Assembly (NCBI RefSeq): GCF_943192905.1
Contig: NZ_CALPCC010000010.1
Coordinates: 1-64,000, forward strand
Source of the DNA: Adlercreutzia murintestinalis
GTDB lineage: Bacteria; Actinomycetota; Coriobacteriia; Coriobacteriales; Eggerthellaceae
Direction: 5' to 3'
Length of the DNA: 64,000 nucleotides
The position numbers and the translations under genes are program-made. The notes beneath the pieces were generated by a model. It ran no database searches. It had not been told where the DNA came from and saw only the letters and a list, made by a program, of their open reading frames with translations. Position 1 is the stretch's first letter, and each line of letters starts with the position of its first letter. This document shows, in pieces, positions 58,196 through 64,000 of the stretch.

Positions 58196-58225
58196 AATAC
58201 ATCTGTAATAAAATACAAGTGTATT
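58196..58225. promoter_or_regulatory. Two TetR operators
   Basis: AATACA-TC-TGTAAT (58196-58209) and AATACA-AG-TGTATT (58212-58225) lie 16 bp apart in the divergent gap; TATAAT overlaps the first (58193-58198). This is a compact repressor site over the promoter. Confidence 0.7.
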
Positions 58226-58238
58226 AAAAAGGAGACCG

Positions 58239-58790
58239 ATGGAACAGAACGTGCTTCGACCGTCTAAGTTTTCTGACATTTTCTGGCGCGGGCTGTACGG
58301 AGTCGATTACGGTGATGCGCGATATGTCGTCGAAGTCGATTTCTTCGATATCAAAGAGAAGGTGCGCCTCTATCGCGACGACCGTCTTGTGGCAGAGGAG
58401 AGCTCTCCCGCCTCTTTCGACATAGGAGATGCAACGATCGAGGTGGCGATGGCGCTTTATGGCATGAAGACTGCGAGGCTTATACCGCATGGGCAAAGGC
58501 CTCGGCCGCTTGCGCCATTGCCTGGCACGGCGGAAGACCGCCGACTTTCTTTCGGAAGGGAGCACCCTGTTGCGAGCATGCTCTTGGCGGCTGCGGCGTG
58601 GATCGTCCTTGCAGTAGCTCTGGTGACGCAGATACCGAACCTGCTTAACTCCATTGGTCATTTAACGGGCTGGTCGATGCCGACTTTCGGATTTCCTGAG
58701 TGGCTCAATGCTTTCCTCGGCATAGCGGGCATCCTTGCCGGCCTGGATCGTGGATTGCGCATGAAGCACAATCCGTTGCTAGATGATTAG
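58239..58790 (+). CDS. Uncharacterised membrane protein controlled by TetR
   Basis: A 183-residue protein. A soluble N-terminal part of about 110 residues (FWRGLYGVDYGDARYVVEVD and so on) is followed by one strong membrane segment (about 112-133) and a weaker one (about 152-168) with a short basic end. No family is recognised. AAAAAGGAG precedes the ATG. It shares its promoter region and operators with the divergent TetR regulator, so it is the regulator's likely target. Confidence 0.7.
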   Translation: MEQNVLRPSKFSDIFWRGLYGVDYGDARYVVEVDFFDIKEKVRLYRDDRLVAEESSPASFDIGDATIEVAMALYGMKTARLIPHGQRPRPLAPLPGTAEDRRLSFGREHPVASMLLAAAAWIVLAVALVTQIPNLLNSIGHLTGWSMPTFGFPEWLNAFLGIAGILAGLDRGLRMKHNPLLDD

Positions 58791-58815
58791 GGCTAAACGC
58801 CCTTGACCCACTCCG

Positions 58816-59634
58816 TCACCCTCTGCCGCATGATTCCATGAAGCCCTCGATCGCCTCGTTCACCGCTTTGGGCTCGTCGGTGTTCGAGTTGTGGCCGGCG
58901 CCTTCTATCCAGAGAAGGGGTATGCCGGAGATGCGCGTCCATTCCCGGTTGTAGCGCTTGGCGGAGCCCGCTTTGTCCTGCCTGCCGCATATGAGCAGAG
59001 CCGGGCACGGTATGTCGAAGGCCCTTTCGCTTTCCACTGCCTCGGCTACGACGCGATACCCATGGTCGGCCAGGTCGCAGTACTCGCGCTTGCTATAGCC
59101 TTCCATCATGTCCCTCATGAGCGTCTTCCCGTATTGCGAGGTGGCGCAACCCGCAGAGCCCCAGCGGATGAGCAGCTTCCAGGGAATGGACAGGTACATA
59201 AGCTTGGTGCGCTTGAGCGCCCACAGCTCCCAGCCTGCGAAGTAGCGGCGCTGAAGCGGGCACGAGTCGATGGACACGAAGCCCGATACGCTCTCGGGGA
59301 AGAGCTCCATATAGGCCTGCGCGACGTAGCCGCCCATGGATTGTCCGACCAGAACAGGCTTGCGGATGCCCTCGTGCTCGCAGATTTGATGTAGCCACCT
59401 TGCCAGGTCGTCCATGGTCCATTCCAGGGGAAGCGGGCGGGATGCCCCATGCGAGGGCGGATCCCAGATCAGGAAGTTTGCCCTGCCTTGGAAGTACGCG
59501 GCCTGCTTGTCGAAGAGCCTGCGGTCTGCAGTGAGCCCGGGAAGGAAAACAGCCCACGGCTTGCTCGGGTCGATGCCGTCGCTGAGCCAGTATGCTATGT
59601 CGCCAAGCTCCGTGGAGAAAACCTTTTCCTGCAT
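58816..59634 (-). CDS. Alpha/beta hydrolase
   Basis: A 272-residue hydrolase of the AB_hydrolase_1 type. The nucleophile elbow is GQSMGG with Ser near residue 99, the acid Asp is probably in ICGRQDKAGS, and the His is in IEGAGHNSNTDEP. WDPPSHGASRP is the typical loop after strand 4. No signal peptide is seen. It is monocistronic, and an SMR gene lies 105 nt upstream on the same strand. Substrate unknown (esters, haloalkanes or peptides are possible). Confidence 0.83.
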   Translation of the reverse strand: MQEKVFSTELGDIAYWLSDGIDPSKPWAVFLPGLTADRRLFDKQAAYFQGRANFLIWDPPSHGASRPLPLEWTMDDLARWLHQICEHEGIRKPVLVGQSMGGYVAQAYMELFPESVSGFVSIDSCPLQRRYFAGWELWALKRTKLMYLSIPWKLLIRWGSAGCATSQYGKTLMRDMMEGYSKREYCDLADHGYRVVAEAVESERAFDIPCPALLICGRQDKAGSAKRYNREWTRISGIPLLWIEGAGHNSNTDEPKAVNEAIEGFMESCGRG

Positions 59635-59717
59635 GCTGCCCCCGTTCGTAAGATGCGGCCATCTTCAGGATATGCCGTTGGCTTGCTGTTGGAAAGAGGC
59701 GAGCTGCACCGTCTCGG

Positions 59718-59758
59718 GTGCCGCTTCGGCTGGCTGACGTTATCCCCGTCTTGCGTCA
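59718..59758 (-). repeat. REP family C, half element at SMR gene end
   Basis: GTGCCGCTTCGGCTGGCTGA onward matches 56363-56403 (loop and right arm) with a few changes. Its reverse complement encodes the last codons of the SMR gene, EDDARRG, and the TAA stop. Confidence 0.65.
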
Positions 59759-60099
59759 TCCTCGTTCGCGGGCTGTTCCTTGGGCGAGGATTCCAAGAGC
59801 AGCACGCCTGCGATGATGAGCGCGATGCCCGCCACAATGACGATGTTCAGCGGTTCGCCCCAGATGATGGCGCCGATGATGGTGACGGCTGCAACGCTGA
59901 CGCCCGACCAGATGCCGTAGCTCACGCCCAAGGGGAGCTTCTTCAACGCGAGGGTGAAGAAGCTGAAGCACGACAGGTAGCCGAGGACGAACAGCACCGT
60001 GTAGGCCGACACGCTGAAGCCGTCGGACATCTTCAGCATAAGGGTCCCGAAGATCTCGAAGACGATGGCGAGCGCGAAGAACAGGTAATACTTCCTCAT
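59740..60099 (-). CDS. SMR family multidrug efflux subunit (second of pair)
   Basis: A 119-residue four-helix SMR protein. The essential Glu is E15 in LAIVFEIFGTLMLK, and YGIWSGVSVAAVTIIGAIIW is helix 3 with the GIW..G motif. It is encoded directly after its partner with a 4-nt overlap (ATGA), typical of paired-SMR exporters such as EbrAB or YkkCD. The tail after about residue 105 is hydrophilic, and its final residues plus stop derive from a REP element. Confidence 0.87.
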   Translation of the reverse strand: MRKYYLFFALAIVFEIFGTLMLKMSDGFSVSAYTVLFVLGYLSCFSFFTLALKKLPLGVSYGIWSGVSVAAVTIIGAIIWGEPLNIVIVAGIALIIAGVLLLESSPKEQPANEDDARRG

Positions 60100-60416
60100 G
60101 CGTTGACCCCCATTTCCAGCAGGAGAACCCCTCCGACGATGAGCAAGATGCCCATGGCTTTCCTGATGCCCATGCCCTCCTTCCAGGCAACGGCGGCCAC
60201 CACGGCCGTGAGCGCGGTGCCAGCGCCGGCCCAGATGCCCATGGCGACGCTTAAGGGCAGGTCGCGCAGCACGAAGCCGAGCAGGGCGAATGAGATGACG
60301 TAGCCTGCGGCGATGCCGAGGATGGGCAGCTTGCGCTTGAAGCCGTCCGAGAGCTTCATCATGGACGTGCCGAACACCTCGGCTCCAATCGCCAAGGCAA
60401 GCAGTACGTAGGGCAT
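60096..60416 (-). CDS. SMR family multidrug efflux subunit (first of pair)
   Basis: A 106-residue SMR subunit with four membrane segments, E13 in LAIGAEVFGTSMMK, and MGIWAGAGTALTAVVAAVAW as helix 3. It has a tight C-terminus (EMGVNA), unlike its partner. Heteromeric SMR pairs export cationic drugs or guanidinium compounds. Divergent from the MerR gene 106 nt away, with a palindromic site between, so it is probably induced by MerR. Confidence 0.87.
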   Translation of the reverse strand: MPYVLLALAIGAEVFGTSMMKLSDGFKRKLPILGIAAGYVISFALLGFVLRDLPLSVAMGIWAGAGTALTAVVAAVAWKEGMGIRKAMGILLIVGGVLLLEMGVNA

Positions 60417-60464
60417 GCCTTCTCCTTCCGATGCTCGATGAGCGCTGTTCGAGACGATGCTAAA

Positions 60465-60481
60465 CTATCGGGTAACCATAG
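60465..60481. promoter_or_regulatory. MerR-type operator
   Basis: CTATCGGGTAACCATAG: imperfect dyad with a GGTAACC centre and CTAT/ATAG ends, in the gap between the SMR pair and merR. It resembles promoters with long spacers bound by MerR proteins. Confidence 0.45.
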
Positions 60482-60521
60482 AGTCAAGCGCCGTTTTTTG
60501 CTGGCGGGAGGGGAGGAGGCG

Positions 60522-61334
60522 ATGAGGTCGGGGGAGTTCGCGCAGCTGTGCGGCACGACGAAGAACACGCTCATCCACTACGACGAACTGGGGATCCTCA
60601 GGCCCTCCCATCGTGGGGCGAACGGGTACCGGTCCTACACGCTCGACGATTACATGGCCTTCTCCGCCGTTCAGGCCTTCGCTCAGGCCGGGTTCCCGCT
60701 CAAGGAGATTGGGCGCTTGGCGCGGGAGCGCGACGTGGGGCGTCTCGCCGATGCGGTGGAGAAGAACCTTGCCGCCATCAAGGAGCGTCGCGCGGCGCTC
60801 GACCGGTCCGAGGCGCTGCTTGAGGAGATGGAGCGCCAAGCCCACGAGGCCATGGCGTTCGAGCCAGGTGCGGTGCGCCTGGCGAAGCGCAATGCCCGGA
60901 GGCTGCTGGTGATCCGCCAGGGGTGCTCCTTTCGGCCGGCCGACGGCGTGGCGGAGCTCAACCGTGAGGACGTGGGCGCCATGAAGGTGCTGAGGCGGCT
61001 GGGGCCGGCGTCCGAGGTCGCTCCCTACGGCCTTGCGGCCGCACTCGACGAGGAGGGCGGGCCGGTGTATTCCATGCTGTACTACGAGCTCCCGCCTTCT
61101 GCGGAGCCGTCAGGGGAGCTGCCGGTGAAGGAGCTGCCGGCGGCCCGGTACGCCGAGGCCGACTACGAAGGGCCCTGGGAAGAGGCTCGGGAGGCCTACG
61201 GCAGGTTGTCGGCATTCATCGAAGGCGAGCGGTTGGAGTCAGTGGGCGCGTTCTACGAGACGGTCCAGCTGCGCCTCTTCGACTCTGACCCTGCATCGTT
61301 TCGCTGCCGCATCGCCATCCAGGTGCGCGGTTGA
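60522..61334 (+). CDS. MerR family transcriptional regulator (BmrR-like)
   Basis: A 270-residue protein. MRSGEFAQLCGTTKNTLIHY, DELGILRPSHRGANGYRSYT and the wing form the N-terminal MerR HTH. A coiled-coil (about 75-115) and a C-terminal domain of about 150 residues, resembling the GyrI-like/effector-binding fold of BmrR (VYSMLYYELPPSAEPSG), follow. Start ATG 60522 follows GGAGGAGG. It is divergent from the SMR pair and probably activates it on drug binding. Confidence 0.86.
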   Translation: MRSGEFAQLCGTTKNTLIHYDELGILRPSHRGANGYRSYTLDDYMAFSAVQAFAQAGFPLKEIGRLARERDVGRLADAVEKNLAAIKERRAALDRSEALLEEMERQAHEAMAFEPGAVRLAKRNARRLLVIRQGCSFRPADGVAELNREDVGAMKVLRRLGPASEVAPYGLAAALDEEGGPVYSMLYYELPPSAEPSGELPVKELPAARYAEADYEGPWEEAREAYGRLSAFIEGERLESVGAFYETVQLRLFDSDPASFRCRIAIQVRG

Positions 61335-61344
61335 CGGCGGATGA

Positions 61345-61674
61345 CAGGGGGACGAGTTCCTGTTCCAGCGCACACCCGAGAACGACGACTACTATCACTT
61401 GGGTGCGGGGGTTCGCGTGTGCGATGGTGGAAACTGGTCCTGTGGCGAGGCGTGGGACGCTATCAACCGCTACATCTACGCGGCGCTCCAAGGCGGTTCG
61501 ATCATGCATAGGTGGTGCCGCGACGAGCGGCTAATGATCGGGTGCTGCAATGACGGTACGCGCCCCGTAGTCTTCAAGATCGTGCGCATCGACATCCCCG
61601 AGACCGAGGAGGAGGCCGAATGGCTCTCCAAGCAGGACTTCATAAACAACCCGGTGGATGCCTACGTCGGATAG
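61345..61674 (+). pseudogene. C-terminal fragment of an unrecognised protein
   Basis: This frame follows a TGA at 61342 and has no start: QGDEFLFQRTPENDDYYHLG, then VRVCDGGNWSCGEAWDAINR and RPVVFKIVRIDIPETEEEAE, ending NNPVDAYVG. Composition and codon use are coding-like over 110 codons, so it is probably the tail of a lost gene, joined 10 nt after merR. No family is recognised. REP arms begin 30 nt downstream. Confidence 0.5.
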
Positions 61675-61703
61675 CGGAGCAGCGAGAATCCGTGCCTCGC
61701 GCC

Positions 61704-61800
61704 AACACAGGGGACAGGTTAGTGTGTTTTCGTGAAACGGATGAACGCTCGAACACACCAACCTGTCCCCTGTGTTCCCTGTTTCCTGTCCCCTGTGTTT
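61704..61800. repeat. REP family A hairpin with extra arm
   Basis: 25-bp arms at 61704-61728 and 61752-61776 (one mismatch), loop of 23 nt, followed by a partial third copy (CCTGTCCCCTGTGTT at 61786-61800). It lies 16-112 nt beyond the pdxT stop. Confidence 0.88.
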
Positions 61801-61815
61801 GCGCGCCTCCGCCAG

Positions 61816-62397
61816 CTACAGACCCAGGAAAAGCTCGTGGATGGAAGGGTCGCCGTCAAGCTCGGGGTGGAATGCCACGGCAATCTGACTGCCTTGCTGC
61901 ACGGCCACAGGCCAGCCGTCCACTTCCGCGAGGCAGCGTACGTCCGGCGCTCTGTCGATGATGCGCGGCGCCCTGATGAAGCTCATCGGCACCACCGCGC
62001 CGCCATCGAGGGGCGCCGACGCGTGGAAGCTTCCCAGCTGGCGCCCGTAGGCATTGCGCTTTACGGCAACGCCCAGGGTCGAGAAGGTCCCAGGACCTTC
62101 CGCCAAGGCGCCATCCGGCCCGCGTCCGACCACGCTGCGGGCCAGCAGGATGAGCCCGGCGCAGGTGCCCAGCACCGGCATTCCCGCCCTGATGCGGCAG
62201 CCCAGCGGCTCGAGCAGCCCCTCTTCGCGCAGCAGCTTGCCCTGCACGGTGGATTCTCCGCCCGGGAGCACCAGCCGATCGAAGCCCCGGTCGGCATCGG
62301 CGGCTGAGCGAAGCTCGAACCAGGGCTCGCCCAAGGCATCCAGCATGGCGCCATGCTCGGCAAAGGCCCCTTGCAGCGCCAGGATGGCCGTCGTCAT
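61816..62397 (-). CDS. pdxT: Pyridoxal 5'-phosphate synthase glutaminase subunit
   Basis: A 193-residue class-I glutaminase that gives ammonia to PdxS for PLP synthesis. LALQGAFAEHG is the N-terminal oxyanion motif, LVLPGGEST is conserved, Cys79 in GTCAGLILL is the nucleophile, and H177/E179 in FHPEL complete the triad. ATG 62397 shares one base with the pdxS stop (TGATG), so it is translated coupled. The R-rich GRGPDGALAEGPG loop is a slight variant. Family-A repeats lie just downstream. Confidence 0.95.
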   Translation of the reverse strand: MTTAILALQGAFAEHGAMLDALGEPWFELRSAADADRGFDRLVLPGGESTVQGKLLREEGLLEPLGCRIRAGMPVLGTCAGLILLARSVVGRGPDGALAEGPGTFSTLGVAVKRNAYGRQLGSFHASAPLDGGAVVPMSFIRAPRIIDRAPDVRCLAEVDGWPVAVQQGSQIAVAFHPELDGDPSIHELFLGL

Positions 62398-63284
62398 CAG
62401 GCGCCCCGCTCGGCTATGAGCAGCTCGATCTCGTCCCGGTTGATGCCGACCATGGCCTCGCCCAGGCCGACCGAGACCTGCGCCAGGTAATCGGCGTCGT
62501 CGAAGCGCGAAACCGCCCCCACGATGGCACGCGCCCGCTGGGCGGGGTCGCCGCTTTTGAATATGCCGCTGCCCACGAAGACCCCTTCGGCGCCAAGCTG
62601 CATCATGAGCGCGGCATCGGCAGGGGTGGCAATGCCGCCGGCTGCGAAGTTCACCACCGGCAGCTTTCCCGTCTCGTGGACGGAGCGCAGCAGACCGACG
62701 GGCACCTCCAATTCCTTGGCCGCCTCGCAGAGCTCGTCGTCGCGCAGGCTGGAAACGTGCCTGATCTGGCCGTTGATGAGGCGCATATGGCTGACGGCTT
62801 GGATGACGTCGCCCGTGCCGGGCTCGCCTTTCGTGCGGATCATCGACGCGCCTTCCGCGATCCGCCGCAAGGCTTCCCCAAGGTCGCGCGCACCGCACAC
62901 GAAGGGCACGGCGAACGCGCCCTTGTCGATATGGTGGACGTCGTCGGCTGGGCTCAGGACCTCCGACTCGTCTATGTAGTCTATCTCAATGGCCTGCAGG
63001 ATCTGCGCTTCGGCGAAATGCCCGATGCGGCACTTCGCCATGACGGGGATGCTCACGGCGTCCTGGATCCCGCGGATCATGGCGGGGTCGCTCATGCGGC
63101 TGACGCCTCCTGCCGCCCGGATGTCTGCGGGGATGCGCTCGAGGGCCATGACCGCGCAGGCCCCGGCCTCCTCGGCGATGCGCGCCTGCTCGGGCGTGGT
63201 CACGTCCATGATGACGCCCCCTTTGAGCATCTGGGCCAGTTCGCGGTTGAGCTTCGCGCGCTCTTGGGTCGTTTCGGGTTCCAT
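62397..63284 (-). CDS. pdxS: Pyridoxal 5'-phosphate synthase subunit
   Basis: A 295-residue PLP synthase that combines ribose 5-phosphate, glyceraldehyde 3-phosphate and ammonia. [20 protein letters not shown] is the N-terminal barrel strand with the active-site Asp, then GGVSRMSDP and [14 protein letters not shown] with the Schiff-base Lys. A second Lys lies in RTKGEPGTG, and [16 protein letters not shown] and [11 protein letters not shown] bind phosphate. The start was set at [13 protein letters not shown] after AGGAG. It forms the operon pdxST, divergent from a PdxR-type regulator. Confidence 0.96.
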   Translation of the reverse strand: MEPETTQERAKLNRELAQMLKGGVIMDVTTPEQARIAEEAGACAVMALERIPADIRAAGGVSRMSDPAMIRGIQDAVSIPVMAKCRIGHFAEAQILQAIEIDYIDESEVLSPADDVHHIDKGAFAVPFVCGARDLGEALRRIAEGASMIRTKGEPGTGDVIQAVSHMRLINGQIRHVSSLRDDELCEAAKELEVPVGLLRSVHETGKLPVVNFAAGGIATPADAALMMQLGAEGVFVGSGIFKSGDPAQRARAIVGAVSRFDDADYLAQVSVGLGEAMVGINRDEIELLIAERGA

Positions 63285-63383
63285 GGGGTGCTCCTGCTCC
63301 TCTCTGCGATGCCTTTCGTGCAAACGCAGGATAGTCGCAATTTGGTAGCATTGATATATTCAGAAACGGAAGAAACGATAAGA

Positions 63384-63474
63384 CCAGATGCTAAGGCCAG
63401 GCGGCACCAGGGGGCCAGATGCTGAGGCCAGGCTGCACCAGGGGGCCAGACGCCATGGCCAGGCGGCAAGGCCG
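63384..63474 (+). repeat. Tandem 31-bp repeats between pdxS and pdxR
   Basis: Two near-identical units (63384-63414 and 63415-63445; CCAGATGCTAAGGCCAGGCG, then GCACCAGGGGG) and a degenerate third (63446-63474). They lie in the divergent promoter region, where PdxR-type regulators usually bind direct repeats. Confidence 0.75.
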
Positions 63475-63503
63475 CAGGCCGCTAGGCGGAGTTTCGCGGA
63501 CGT

Positions 63504-63513
63504 GGGGGGGGGG
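63504..63513 (+). promoter_or_regulatory. Poly-G tract in the leader of the PdxR gene
   Basis: Ten consecutive Gs end 7 nt before the ATG at 63521 and take the place of the Shine-Dalgarno sequence. Length changes by slippage would alter spacing. Confidence 0.55.
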
Positions 63514-63520
63514 TGATGGG

Positions 63521-64000
63521 ATGCTCGACTACAACATGGAGGAAAGGGAAGGGCAGAGCCTCTACGAATTCCTCTACCGGTCCATCCGGCGCGATATCGA
63601 AGATGGCGTGCTGCGCGCCCATGGCCGCCTTCCCTCCAAGCGGCTTCTGGCGCAGCACCTTGGCATAAGCGTCATCACGGCGGAGAACGCCTATGCGCAG
63701 CTGGTGGCCGAGGGTTACTGCTATTCCCGGCAGCGTCGCGGCTACTTCGTGTCGCCGATTCCCCTCCGGACCCCTCGGGCGCCGAAGGCCGCAGAGCCGG
63801 AATCCTCGCGTTCGCTGCCCGACGCGGTCCGCTACGACCTCGCCAGCGCCAAAGCCGACCCAGCCCAGGTGTCGCGCGTGTGGGGGAAGGCGCTGCGCAG
63901 GGTGCTCGCGTCCGAGCCCGACGAGGAGCTGTACGGCCCGCAGCCGCCTAAGGGGGCGCTGCGCCTGCGCCGCGCCATCGCCGACAGGCTGCGGCAGGTG
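63521..64000 (+). CDS. pdxR: PdxR/MocR-family regulator, truncated by window edge
   Basis: The first 160 residues of a GntR-MocR protein run to the window end. The winged HTH (about 14-80) is LYEFLYRSIRRDIEDGVLRA, LPSKRLLAQHLGISVITAEN and AYAQLVAEGYCYSRQRRGYF. A linker follows, then the beginning of an aminotransferase-like domain (LYGPQPPKGALRLRRAIADR). PdxR activates pdxST under low PLP. It is divergent from pdxST, with tandem repeats and a G10 tract upstream. Start ATG 63521 is the first in frame; ATG 63536 is an alternative. The symbol is given from context and family. Confidence 0.88.
   Translation, partial: MLDYNMEEREGQSLYEFLYRSIRRDIEDGVLRAHGRLPSKRLLAQHLGISVITAENAYAQLVAEGYCYSRQRRGYFVSPIPLRTPRAPKAAEPESSRSLPDAVRYDLASAKADPAQVSRVWGKALRRVLASEPDEELYGPQPPKGALRLRRAIADRLRQV

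Noticed and set aside
63384-63474. CRISPR array
   Set aside because: The 31-bp units are directly contiguous, with no spacers and no cas genes nearby.

Overview
The window looks like a piece of a high-GC actinobacterial chromosome, most likely a gut Coriobacteriia/Eggerthellaceae member. This is inferred from the GC-rich coding sequence, many TetR/LysR/XRE regulators next to single redox enzymes, flavodoxin-type lipoproteins, a ferredoxin-domain aldo-keto reductase, and the PdxST/PdxR pair. No rRNA or marker gene fixes the genus. The window is mostly accessory: transporters with local regulators, islands of foreign or decayed genes, and dispersed palindromic repeats.

Layout. 0.1-1.6 kb: tRNA-Gly(CCC) beside a broken tyrosine integrase and its excisionase-like neighbour. 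2.0-8.3 kb: TetR plus FAD oxidoreductase, an XRE regulator, an ABC-F ATPase, a decayed XRE paralogue and a MATE pump. 8.5-24.8 kb: a region bracketed by two 143-bp direct repeats (acetyltransferase tail, terminator, tRNA-like 3' end). It holds two flavodoxin-like proteins, a LysR with an aldo-keto reductase and a Cys-nucleophile hydrolase, fused remnants of an alcohol dehydrogenase and an aldo-keto reductase, and a YhgE/Pip-TetR pair. It also holds a 6.6-kb segment between 24-bp direct repeats, with a Schlafen/AlbA-type ATP-binding protein, a large PrrC/RloC-like ATPase (candidate defence pair), and a TetR plus lipoprotein nitroreductase. 25-31 kb: small orphans and a molybdate/tungstate cluster (molbindin, ModA, ModB, ModC, ModD). 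31-37 kb: XRE plus membrane protein, an MFS-CBS fusion, an Fe-S aldo-keto reductase with divergent TetR, and a GNAT. 37-42 kb: a two-gene ABC exporter with divergent AraC and a decayed MATE tail. 42.5-44.4 kb: ferrochelatase and a REP-associated tyrosine transposase (RAYT) bounded by its own repeats. 44.4-52.6 kb: a seven-gene operon, response regulator - histidine kinase - two lipoproteins - ABC ATPase - two permeases. 52.9-61.7 kb: FtsX-like permease, XRE, DUF1648, GNAT, GrpB-like, HxlR, TetR plus small membrane protein, hydrolase, SMR pair and MerR. 61.8-64 kb: pdxT-pdxS and the divergent, edge-truncated PdxR.

Two themes recur. First, local control: many regulators sit divergent to, or in tandem with, one or two target genes, and readable palindromes lie between them. 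Second, a REP/RAYT system: hairpin repeats (core CACAGGGGACAGGTTAG and two other families) sit at the 3' ends of genes, and some supply the last codons and stop codon of the gene they touch (ferrochelatase, a fused permease-lipoprotein, an SMR subunit). Decay is common: at least eight remnants carry frameshifts, in-frame stops, internal deletions or truncations.
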